This document shows positions 56,340 to 64,000 of a DNA stretch of 64,000 nt, piece after piece (the first letter of the stretch is position 1; every line of letters starts with the position of its first letter). The position numbers and the translations under genes are program-made. The notes under the pieces are model-generated. The model was not told the origin of the DNA. It searched no databases and was given only the letters and a program-made list of their open reading frames with translations. Source of the stretch: Gluconacetobacter aggeris (lineage in GTDB: Bacteria; Pseudomonadota; Alphaproteobacteria; Acetobacterales; Acetobacteraceae); contig NZ_JABEQD010000004.1 in NCBI RefSeq assembly GCF_014174395.1, positions 62,001-126,000 of the forward strand, given 5' to 3'.

Positions 56340-56355
56340 CTTTTCAAACAGTCAC
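56340..56355 (-). repeat. Right terminal inverted repeat of the IS
   Basis: CTTTTCAAACAGTCAC on the plus strand, followed by TTA (56356-56358), the second copy of the target duplication. Confidence 0.85.
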
Positions 56356-58136
56356 TTAACGTCGCGGCACAGATCTCCAACCAGCTTTCTACGAATCGTT
56401 CGGGCGATTATCCGGGCAATCTCTATTTTTCGGGCGATCCCCGCAACAAGACGGCGAGCAAGGACGTGCAGCGCATCGCCGGCACGCCACGGACGTTGCT
56501 CGAGACAGTCAGCACCAATGCGGCCTATCCCGTCGGTGCCGGCTTTGAGGTCTATAATACGTCTACTTTCGCCCATAAGGACATGGTCCAAGCCCAGACC
56601 TATCGTGCGCCGTCGAACGATACGGTCGTGCGGGCATTGTATCCTGACGGAATGCAGCCCCTGGCCCTGGCTGAGGAATATGATTTTCAGGTCGATAATG
56701 GTATTCGGGCCCATAATTTTCTGGGAATGCAATGGGACGCCTATGTCAATTACGGGCGCGATTCTATGAAGACCCTCATTGCCAATACGGATAATCCCAC
56801 CCTGGGCGTCGAAAGTCCCCGGACCTTTAAGACCAGCCTGTTCATTTCAACGGAACTTGCAGCCGGTCTGCGAGCGACCAAATTCTTTCATCCTTCGGCG
56901 CTCCCCAAGCCGCTGAGCCTGTCCTATGGTTTCGAATATCGTTTCGATACTTACCAGGTCGGTGCGGGCGACCTGGGATCGGTCATCGATGGCGGCATGC
57001 CGATCCTGGATGGCCCCAACGCCGGAAAGCCCGCGGCTGCCGGCGCGGTAGACAAGTTCGGTGTGCCCGCCATGGCAGGAAGCATCAACAATCGAGGTAT
57101 CTACGACGGTTACGTCAATATGGACCTGTATCTGACGAAGCGGTGGGAATGGACATTCGGGGGGCATGTCGCCGGTTATGACGATGTCGGCATCCACCCG
57201 ACCGGGTCCATTGGAACGCGTTACGATATCAATAGCAGGCTGGCCGTCAGAGCGAATGCCAACACAGGCTACCGAGCCCCGACGCTGGGTGAGGAGGCGT
57301 TCTTCGCCGAGACGACCTATCCGACCTATCGCACGGCGCAACTCCCGGTGAATTCAACCTGGGCGAAATCGCTGGGTGCCAGCAGGCTCAAGGGCGAGCA
57401 GTCGCGCAGCTTCAGCGTGGGCGTGGATGCTACGCTTCTGCCGGACTGGACGCTGACGGCCAATCTGTATCGTATTTCGATCAACGATCGCCTGTTCAAT
57501 ACATCCCAGTTCGGGGGCAACGAGATCGAAAATCTTCTGGCCGGCGCGGGCCTGCCGGGTGTCTATTATGCGTCTTATTACAGCAATCCGGTCAATACGA
57601 CGACCAGCGGAGGCGATATCGCGACATCCTATACCTGGCGGACAGCGCGGGCCGGGACATTTCAATTCAGGTTTTCGGTCAATATCGGCGATACGCAGAT
57701 CAGCCACTATAATGCGACGCCGGCTCTCCTGTCCGGGATGGGCCTGAGTACCTTCAATCGTACAAACGAGGAATATCTTCTTCACTCCTCACCGAGGAAT
57801 GTCGAGAACCTGACCGTTCTGTGGAACAAGGGTCCTTATTCCATCAGGGTGGAAGAGCAGCGGTTCGGCGCCTACACCTGGGTTGCCTCGCCATCCCTGC
57901 AACAGACGCAATGGACTTACGCCGGCCCGTCCTACATCACCAACCTCGAAATCGGTTACGACATCTTCAAGAGATGGCATGTGGCTGCGGGCGCCTATAA
58001 TGTCGGCAACCATTATCCGGCACGCGCCAATGCGGCCTCCAGAGCCGCGTTGCAGAATTCGTTCCTTTATGCCGGAAATTCACCCTATGGATTTAATGGC
58101 GGCATGTATTACGTGAAGACGTCCCTGCGTTTCTGA
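56356..58136 (+). pseudogene. TonB-dependent receptor, 3' part, split by an IS element
   Basis: Encodes about 592 residues, the whole outer-membrane barrel: SLSYGFEYRFDTYQVGAG, GYRAPTLGEEAFFAETTYP with the conserved RAP motif, and a terminal SLRF ending in the aromatic residue needed for barrel assembly. No stop or frameshift is seen in it, so the split is the only visible lesion and is recent. The reading continues upstream into the element without a useful start. It belongs with the fragment at 53154-53958. It is followed by an MFS gene after 79 bp. Confidence 0.9.
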
Positions 58137-58215
58137 TCCCACGTTTCTGGTCCAGGATGGCGGGCGCGCACGGCCGCGCCCGTCGTTTCGGACGGTCTCA
58201 ATCTGGCGGAATTTT

Positions 58216-59514
58216 ATGACAGTCCTGTCTTCCGAAGATCATATTGCCCGTCATTCCATGACGCATGTCGCCATTGCCAGCATGATTGGAACTGCGCTGG
58301 AATGGTATGATTTCATGATTTACAATACCATGTCAGCGCTTGTCTTCGGTCGGCTGTTCTTCCCGGCCAGTTCGCCGATGACAGGGACGCTGATGGCATT
58401 TTCCACATATGCCGTCGGTTATCTTTCCCGTCCTCTGGGGGGGATACTCTTCGGGCAGATGGGCGACAGGATCGGACGGCGCGCGGTCCTGACTTTGACG
58501 CTGCTGCTGATGGGGATCAGCACCGGACTCGTCGCGTTTCTTCCGACTTACCAGATGGCTGGTGCGCTCAGCCCCATCATCTTGGTGCTTCTCAGATTTT
58601 TACAGGGCATTGCATTGGGCGGGGAATGGGCCGGCGCGGTCCTGCTTGGCGTGGAGCATGGCTGCGCCGGTCGCCGCGGGCTCAATGCCTCCTGGGCACA
58701 GATGGGGCCGGGGGTAGGGACGCTTGCGTCCTCCGCCGTGATTGCCTCCGTTGCGACCCTGACGGACGGAGCGCAGTTCCTTGATTGGGGCTGGCGTATC
58801 CCGTTCGTCCTCAGTGGAGGCCTGGCGATCGTCGGGCTGTGGTTGCGGCACGGGGTGCGCGAAACGCAAACCTTCGAGACGATGCAACGGAAGGGGAGAA
58901 CGCTGCGTTCTCCGATCCGGCACCTGCTGCGATACCACGGGCGCTCGCTGGTCATCGCCTCGTTATCGCGGATCGGCCCCGATGTGTTGTATGCACTGCT
59001 CGTCGTGTTCAGTCTTACCTATGTCACGCAGGTCGTCGGGCAATCCCGCGTCATTGTCCTGACGGCTCTTCTGGTCGGGTCGACCCTCAGCGTGCCTGCG
59101 ACGCTCGGGTTTGCCCTGCTTGCCGACCGTATCGGCGTCAGGATGGTCTATCTTGGCGGTCTTTTCATGGCGATACCCTTCGCGTGTGTTTTCTTTCCAT
59201 TGATGCGAACCGGACATGAGGCGGCGATCATCGCCACGGTCGCGGCGGGGCTGGTCGTTCACGCCTCGATGTATGCCGTTCAGGGAGCCTTCATCACCGC
59301 CTGTTTCCCCGCCGAGATTCGATATAGCGGCTCATCGATTTCTTACACGTTCGGCAGTCTGGCAGGCGGGGGGGCATTCGCTCCGTTGATCATGACGGTC
59401 CTTTACCGCACGACCGGTTCAACCCTCTCACTTTCGCTTTACGTCGTGGTGGCGGCAGCCATTACGGCACTGGCTCTCTTGCGGGCAGATCGTGCCGGCA
59501 AACAGGAATACTGA
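58216..59514 (+). CDS. MFS transporter, metabolite:H+ symporter (MHS) type
   Basis: A 432-residue protein with twelve membrane helices. SMIGTALEWYDFMIYNTMSA is the typical MHS opening, GQMGDRIGRRAVL is the loop 2-3 motif, and LRFLQGIALGGEWAGAVLL the helix 4 signature shared with ShiA, ProP and KgtP-like symporters. It would take a small organic acid or zwitterion across the inner membrane. Stop-to-start distance to the DUF2848 gene is three bases, so it is the first gene of an operon with DUF2848 and the amidase. Confidence 0.92.
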   Translation: MTVLSSEDHIARHSMTHVAIASMIGTALEWYDFMIYNTMSALVFGRLFFPASSPMTGTLMAFSTYAVGYLSRPLGGILFGQMGDRIGRRAVLTLTLLLMGISTGLVAFLPTYQMAGALSPIILVLLRFLQGIALGGEWAGAVLLGVEHGCAGRRGLNASWAQMGPGVGTLASSAVIASVATLTDGAQFLDWGWRIPFVLSGGLAIVGLWLRHGVRETQTFETMQRKGRTLRSPIRHLLRYHGRSLVIASLSRIGPDVLYALLVVFSLTYVTQVVGQSRVIVLTALLVGSTLSVPATLGFALLADRIGVRMVYLGGLFMAIPFACVFFPLMRTGHEAAIIATVAAGLVVHASMYAVQGAFITACFPAEIRYSGSSISYTFGSLAGGGAFAPLIMTVLYRTTGSTLSLSLYVVVAAAITALALLRADRAGKQEY

Positions 59515-59517
59515 AGA

Positions 59518-60186
59518 ATGGAACTGCAACTCAGCATCGACAGCACGATTTCGACGGTCATTATCGCCGGATGGGCCGGCCGGGATCGGGAGGACGTGGA
59601 GCATCATATACGCGAACTGGCGGCGCTTGGTGTGGCCCCGCCGTCGGCGACACCGCTTTTCTATCGTGTCTCCGTCGACCGGGTGACTCAGCAGGAGATG
59701 ATCACTGTGGTGGGGGAAAATACGTCCGGCGAGGCGGAGCCCATTCTCGTCCGTACCGAGGACGGCCTGTTTGTGGGGGTCGGATCGGATCATACGGACC
59801 GGACATGCGAGAATTTCAGCGTGGCCTTGTCCAAACAAGTCTGCCCGAAGATCGTCGGGCGTCGGTTTTGGCGATATGAGGATGTGATCGACCATTGGGA
59901 CGATCTTGTGCTGCGTTCCTACCGCCATGTCGGCACGGAACGCATCCTTTATCAGGAAGGTGCGCTTTCCTCGTTGATTCGACCGGAGCGGTTGATGGAG
60001 CAGGGACCGGCAACGGCGCCGTCGGATCGGCGATTGGCGACAGGCGCGCTCATGTTCTGCGGCACCACACCCGCGATCGGCGGAATCGTACCTTCGGAAG
60101 GATTGACGGTCTCGTTATCCGATCCTGTCTCTGGCCGGACCCTCACGCATGCCTATCGCGTGAATTGCCTGCCGGCCGTGGCATGA
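59518..60186 (+). CDS. DUF2848-family protein
   Basis: A 222-residue protein of the DUF2848 family. EPILVRTEDGLFVGVGSDHTDR and KIVGRRFWRYEDVIDHWDD are the conserved blocks, and the C terminus holds TGALMFCGTTPAIGG. The fold is expected to be similar to fumarylacetoacetate hydrolase-like proteins, with a possible metal or carboxylate site in GSDHTD. No reaction is known. It recurs next to amidases and transporters, supporting a hydrolytic or isomerising step in breakdown of an amide. The ATG at 59518 is three bases after the MFS stop; its stop overlaps the amidase start. Confidence 0.85.
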   Translation: MELQLSIDSTISTVIIAGWAGRDREDVEHHIRELAALGVAPPSATPLFYRVSVDRVTQQEMITVVGENTSGEAEPILVRTEDGLFVGVGSDHTDRTCENFSVALSKQVCPKIVGRRFWRYEDVIDHWDDLVLRSYRHVGTERILYQEGALSSLIRPERLMEQGPATAPSDRRLATGALMFCGTTPAIGGIVPSEGLTVSLSDPVSGRTLTHAYRVNCLPAVA

Positions 60187-61538
60187 ATGAACTGGATAAC
60201 GCGCGCATGAAAGCGGCGGCATCGGCGGCCGAACAGATCTCATGTGAGCGGCGCGTGCATGAGATCATCGAGCGTCTGGAACGGGGGGCACGGGAGACCC
60301 GCCATGTCTTTCGCGTTGTCCATGCCGATACGGCACTGGAGGCGGCACGAGCCTCCGATCGGAGGCTCGCTGCAGGCTGTCCGCTCGGGAGGCTTGATGG
60401 ACGAATCGTCTCGGTCAAGGATCTGTTCGACGAGAAAGGAAGTGTAACGGTAGCAGGTTCCCGAATTCTTGAAAATGCGGGTAAGCCTGCGCAGGCGGAT
60501 GCCATGGCGGTGGGCCTTCTCCGGGCGGCAGGCTGTGTTGTGATCGGCCGGACGGCAATGTCCGAACTGGCCTTTTCGGGAGTCGGGATCAATCCACATT
60601 TCGGCACTCCCGATAATCCAATTGATTCATCCCGCATTCCCGGCGGGTCTTCATCGGGGGCGGCGGTCTCGGTAGCAACGGGACTGGCCGATATAGGTCT
60701 GGGGAGCGATACGGGAGGATCGCTGCGTATTCCAGCCGCTTTGTGCGGGCTGACCGGCTTCCGCCCTAGTTCTGATTTTGTTTCGACAAAAGGGGCATTT
60801 CCACTTTCCACCACTTTGGACACGATCGGGCCGATCGCGTCGGATGTCGTGACATGCCGAGAGGCGTTCGCTGTTCTCAGCAATTTGGTTCCGGCGTCGC
60901 ATGACGGCATTGAGGGTGTCGCCGGCCGAAAGATCGGGCTGATCGACGATCCGCGCCTCATGGCCGAAATGGATGAGACGGTTTCGCGCGCTTACGCAAG
61001 AAGTTGCCGCCTGCTGCGTGACGCCGGCGCGGAATTGGTCGGGATTGATCTGGGGCCGTTATTGGACAGTATCGCCAGGATTGACGCGATCGGGCTTTTC
61101 CCGGGTATCGAACTCGCCGCTCGGCTCGGATCGTTGACCGACGCCGAATGTGAACTGCTTGATCCGATGATCTGGGAGAGGGTGCGCGCGGGATATGATG
61201 TCCGCGCGACCGGCTACCTGAACATGTGTCGCATGCGCGCCTGCGCGACCGAGCAAATGCAGGATCGCATGGTGGGCCTCGACGCGATCATGTTGCCGAC
61301 GGTTCCGATTGTCGCCCCACGGCGTGATGCATTGCAGGATGCCGATGCATTCCGGCGGGCCAACGGATTGCTCTTGCGGAACACGCGGGTCGCAAACATG
61401 CTCGACCTTCCTGCCCTGTCGTTGCCGATACCTGGTCCCGGCCTGTCGGTGGGGTTGATGCTCTGGGGGCACAGGGGCGGAGACTGGCCGTTGCTCGCAT
61501 TTGCCGAGGCAGTGGAGGGCATATTAAAGCATCAATGA
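60183..61538 (+). CDS. Amidase-signature hydrolase
   Basis: A 451-residue amidase-signature enzyme. The Ser-cisSer-Lys triad is visible: K79 in IVSVKDLFD, the cis-serine in IPGGSSSGAAV (156-158) and nucleophile S180 in GSDTGGSLRIP. FRPSSDFVSTKGAFPLSTTLDTIGPI is the usual region after the active site. It hydrolyses a carboxamide; substrate unknown. The ATG at 60183 overlaps the DUF2848 stop (ATGA). With the MHS transporter and the split TonB receptor it forms an uptake-and-hydrolysis cluster. Confidence 0.92.
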   Translation: MNELDNARMKAAASAAEQISCERRVHEIIERLERGARETRHVFRVVHADTALEAARASDRRLAAGCPLGRLDGRIVSVKDLFDEKGSVTVAGSRILENAGKPAQADAMAVGLLRAAGCVVIGRTAMSELAFSGVGINPHFGTPDNPIDSSRIPGGSSSGAAVSVATGLADIGLGSDTGGSLRIPAALCGLTGFRPSSDFVSTKGAFPLSTTLDTIGPIASDVVTCREAFAVLSNLVPASHDGIEGVAGRKIGLIDDPRLMAEMDETVSRAYARSCRLLRDAGAELVGIDLGPLLDSIARIDAIGLFPGIELAARLGSLTDAECELLDPMIWERVRAGYDVRATGYLNMCRMRACATEQMQDRMVGLDAIMLPTVPIVAPRRDALQDADAFRRANGLLLRNTRVANMLDLPALSLPIPGPGLSVGLMLWGHRGGDWPLLAFAEAVEGILKHQ

Positions 61539-61657
61539 CCGGATCGGGTTTCTGATGCAACAGGGGTAGCCGGGCCAAGGAGCGGGCCCTCCGATTCCTT
61601 GGCTCCTGCCATTCTGGCCACAGTTCTCGACAGGTTCTGAAAGGATGCGTCGATCCA

Positions 61658-62596
61658 ATGGATTTCAAGAGCCTCGAAGCGGTGATCTGGGTGGACCGTC
61701 TTGGCAGCTTCAAGGCTGCGGCCGAGGCCTTGCGCATGACGCAGCCAGCGGTCTCGGCTCGGATTTCCCAACTGGAGGCGATGCTTGATGCCCGAATCTT
61801 CTATCGTTCCGGTAAAAGAGTTTCCCTTACGCCCGTCGGTGTAACCCTGGTCAATTATGCGGAACGGATACTCTCCCTCCGGGAAGCCGCCGTCGCCACG
61901 ATCAAGGGGCATAATGAAGAGCACGGAATCATCCGGATCGGTACGATGGAAACCGCCGTACATACATGGCTTCCTTCCTTGATGTGTGTTATTTCTGATA
62001 AATATCAGCAAGTTACAGTCGATCTTGATGTCAATGTATCCGATGAGATCCAGCGCAAGATTCTCAAGGGAATGCTGGATGTCGGCTTCTATATCGGTGC
62101 GACCAATTCCCCCATGCTGACAGAGACACATCTTTGCGATTTCGAGATGGCTCTGGTCTGTTCCGGCCATCTGGTTTCGGGTCAGGGTGGTCGGGTCGAT
62201 TTGAAGACCATGCCATCCATGCCGATCATGACGTTCAGCCGCAATACGGTTCCTCATGCGATCTTGTGCAGCCTGCTGTCCCGTGAAGGAATCGTGCATC
62301 ATCGCGTCTGTGCCATGAATTCGGTGCCGACCATCGTTGACATGATCTGTAAAGGGGGTGGCCTGGCGTTGCTTCCCGTCGAGGTCGTGCGTCGCCAACT
62401 CGAGCAGGGCGTGCTCCGGATCATGGATATTGGATTGAGGCTGCCGGCGATGGAATGTATCGCCGGACGCCTGGCCAAACACGGTTCCAACGTCGTTGAG
62501 GACATCGTGACGCTCGCTGGCGAGTTTATCGAACTGGCGGGAAGTGGAAGAGCGGTGGACCCGCTTCCGGGAAACGGAAAGTCGTCTTTGCTGTAA
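61658..62596 (+). CDS. LysR-family transcriptional regulator
   Basis: A 312-residue regulator. The winged helix-turn-helix is at 5-62 (GSFKAAAEALRMTQPAVSAR and TPVGVTLVNYAERIL). The C-terminal two-lobed effector domain follows (IIRIGTMETAVHTWLP onwards, with GGGLALLPVEVVRRQL near 235). It is in the same direction as the amidase operon with a 119-bp gap, so it probably controls the operon in response to the imported compound or a product (inference). Confidence 0.9.
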   Translation: MDFKSLEAVIWVDRLGSFKAAAEALRMTQPAVSARISQLEAMLDARIFYRSGKRVSLTPVGVTLVNYAERILSLREAAVATIKGHNEEHGIIRIGTMETAVHTWLPSLMCVISDKYQQVTVDLDVNVSDEIQRKILKGMLDVGFYIGATNSPMLTETHLCDFEMALVCSGHLVSGQGGRVDLKTMPSMPIMTFSRNTVPHAILCSLLSREGIVHHRVCAMNSVPTIVDMICKGGGLALLPVEVVRRQLEQGVLRIMDIGLRLPAMECIAGRLAKHGSNVVEDIVTLAGEFIELAGSGRAVDPLPGNGKSSLL

Positions 62597-62865
62597 GCTG
62601 GCCGGCTTTCGGAGCCGATACCCGGTTGTCGGACTATTCCGACATCTCGCTGTCGACCTGGCCATCGGACAGCATGGCTGCCCCGCGTGCGATACCACGG
62701 GTCCCTGTCGCCGATCTACTGCCGTATCGTCTCATAATATGAGAACGAATATTACTTGCAAATATAAGCCGGTCACATCCATCTCGATTTCCGACCGGCC
62801 TGCAGGCTCGCGCCTCGCCAATCTGTTGGACGCGATTCGTGGGATCGGGTTATGCTGCCGTTGCA

Positions 62866-63312
62866 ATGAAAACAGACGATAGACTGGATTCCCCGATCGC
62901 TGCGGTGTGCCGCGAGAAAGGGATGAAATTGACCGGACAACGGCGCACCATCGCGCACGTACTGTCCGAATCCGATGATCATCCGGATGTCGAGGAACTT
63001 TATCGTCGGGCTGTGGCGGTCGATCCGCGCATCTCCATCGCGACCGTCTACCGGACGGTCCGGCTGTTCGAAGAGAATGGCATCCTGCGACGGCGGGATT
63101 TTGGTGGGGGCCGGGCACGTTACGAGACGACCGACCACGGCGATCATTTCCATCTGATCGATGTTGATACCGGCACTGTCATGGAGTTCGACGACGAGGA
63201 TCTGAAGGCGCTTCTGGCTGGAATCGGGGCCCGGATGGGCTATGAAGTCGCGACGACCCGCCTGGAACTTTATGGACGCCGGCTCAAGAAAAAGAGTCGC
63301 CAGGCGATCTGA
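62866..63312 (+). CDS. fur: Fur-family iron/manganese regulator
   Basis: A 148-residue regulator. KGMKLTGQRRTIAHVL opens the winged helix, DPRISIATVYRTVRLFEENG is the recognition helix, and DHGDHFHLIDVDTGTVMEF carries the metal-binding histidine cluster of Fur/Mur. The C-terminal CxxC zinc motif is absent, which is common in alphaproteobacterial Fur/Mur. It could regulate iron or manganese genes; the Fur-box match before bfr is a candidate target. The ATG at 62866 gives the standard N terminus. It is not close to the amidase operon in function. Confidence 0.9.
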   Translation: MKTDDRLDSPIAAVCREKGMKLTGQRRTIAHVLSESDDHPDVEELYRRAVAVDPRISIATVYRTVRLFEENGILRRRDFGGGRARYETTDHGDHFHLIDVDTGTVMEFDDEDLKALLAGIGARMGYEVATTRLELYGRRLKKKSRQAI

Positions 63313-63765
63313 CGCCCCGCCGGTCTCACAACCTGGCACCCTGATTTTGTCAGCGCATGGTTGGAGGCATGGACCTGTCATTGTCCGGCTGGCCATGTCT
63401 GCGCGAATATGCGCAAGCATCTGGCTGCCGAGCGTGAACACGGCCGGGCGCGGAACCGGCACCGGCGGTATTTTCGTCGCACGAGCAGGAAACCTGCCTG
63501 GTCGGCTCTAACTGGATGCGATGAGGCAACTTTCGGCGCGTCAGTCCCGTTTCGGCCGGGTGGAGTTTGAGTCCATCGTGAACGCCATCGTCTTCAAGAT
63601 GGTGCGGCACGCGGCCGATGAGTCAGCGCGTTGTCGGTGTCGTCAGGCAGCGGGCGCGCCTGTATGTCGGCCGATCGATCGATTCGCTCCAGCGCCCGAA
63701 ACTGGCGGCCTGATCGAGCAGTGCCTCCCATGGTCCATGACCGCCTCACCGGCGGGGGGAGGGCA
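63313..63765. other. 453-bp stretch without a supported gene
   Basis: Lies between fur and the convergent gene at the window end. Short open frames on both strands are incompatible with one another and none has a ribosome site or recognisable content. I see no tRNA, repeat or clear hairpin. Confidence 0.45.
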
Positions 63766-64000
63766 TCAGATCGGCAGCGCGGCCTTGTCGGGCTCGACCC
63801 AGCGTGATCGTGCGTCGGGGCTGAATAAGGTTTCCTGATTCCAGTAGGTGAGCAGCCAGTCGCTTCTGCCGGAAGGTCCGGCCATCAGAGCGTCCAGGAC
63901 GCGCAAAAGCGGCGTATTGGGCGGGTAGGTTTCGAGGAAGGACTTCGCGGTACGCATCGAGGCGATTGTGATCGTTTCGTGGTAGCCGCTGGAGGACGTA
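63766..64000 (-). CDS. Partial gene, hypothetical protein, C-terminal end
   Basis: The gene enters the window from the right; 77 codons and the TGA stop are visible. Content: SGYHETITIASMRTAKSFLE, then LLRVLDALMAGPSGRSDWLL, then YWNQETLFSPDARSRWVEPD. The order YHETIT, RYY/TYW-E-LFSxxARxxxVEPDxAPL is familiar to me as the C-terminal signature of a widespread small protein of unknown function. The upstream part and start are outside the window. Confidence 0.55.
   Translation of the reverse strand, partial: TSSSGYHETITIASMRTAKSFLETYPPNTPLLRVLDALMAGPSGRSDWLLTYWNQETLFSPDARSRWVEPDKAALPI

Larger units (their letters stand above)
53959..56355 (+). mobile_element. IS5-family insertion element with passenger genes (2,397 bp)
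   Basis: Ends are the 16-bp imperfect inverted repeats GAGGCTGTTTGAAAAG and GTGACTGTTTGAAAAG (14 of 16 matching), flanked by TTA on both sides as a 3-bp target duplication. The element is about 2.5 times the size of a simple IS5-family element. Content in order: two hairpins, a 53-aa gene, a terminator, a 51-aa gene on the other strand, a structured stretch, the transposase, an AT-rich gene and a terminator. Its composition varies from GC-rich to about two-thirds AT, so the passengers have another origin. Confidence 0.88.

Overview
The window is about 64 kb of high-GC DNA from an alphaproteobacterium, most likely an acetic acid bacterium (Acetobacteraceae, Gluconacetobacter or Komagataeibacter type). 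That placement is an inference from gene content, from the dense high-GC coding pattern, and from an IS5-family element with the long-hairpin intergenic repeats I associate with this group. I saw no rRNA, no tRNA and no CRISPR array. Most of the window is ordinary chromosomal housekeeping and transport.

Layout. 1-6.2 kb: the end of a PhzF-family gene, a threonine aldolase/LysE exporter pair, and a D-amino-acid module (dadA, alr, divergent Lrp-type regulator), then a CHAD protein. 6.3-15 kb: small proteins, a Kir-type potassium channel, bacterioferritin behind a good Fur-box match, an M29 aminopeptidase operon, a Rieske protein, tyrS with a DUF4186 gene, and an alpha/beta hydrolase. 15-19 kb: two cysteine desulfurases in tandem, a 2Fe-2S ferredoxin and mnmA, a sulfur-transfer block. 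19-28.5 kb: GST, glycosyltransferase, a COG0523 GTPase coupled to a WD40 protein, a ClC channel, two CDF metal exporters, an FAD oxidoreductase. 28.5-40.7 kb: a propeller-sensor diguanylate cyclase, ArsR/old-yellow-enzyme pair, MRJP-type protein, priA, xerC, prolyl aminopeptidase, aspartic protease and a small secreted protein. 40.8-45.2 kb: amtB-glnK under a probable sigma-54 promoter, a Ubi hydroxylase, cysE. 45.2-52.8 kb: Lrp regulator, TonB receptor, amidohydrolase, HI0933-type flavoprotein and HerA-like ATPase. 53.1-62.6 kb: an accessory region with a second TonB receptor, an MHS-type transporter, a DUF2848 protein, an amidase and a LysR regulator, which reads like uptake and hydrolysis of an amide compound. 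62.8-64 kb: fur and the end of an unidentified gene.

The most unusual object is a 2,397-bp IS5-family element at 53,959-56,355. It splits the second TonB receptor exactly after a TTA target and duplicates it. Deleting the element plus one TTA restores the reading frame. It is much larger than a one-gene IS because it carries passengers: two small genes of 53 and 51 codons facing each other across a strong terminator, a structured non-coding stretch with three copies of one motif, and a very AT-rich gene after the transposase whose product resembles the SinR/Cas2-like ferredoxin fold. A 64-bp inverted-repeat relic with nearly the same ends lies at 178-241, against the LysE gene.

A second recurring signal is a family of palindromes with the core GCGCGCTGG-nGGCGAT-CC found five times, always just behind a gene (bfr, ferredoxin, ubi hydroxylase, cysE, TonB receptor). 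One copy is expanded to a 159-bp element with perfect 15-bp terminal inverted repeats.
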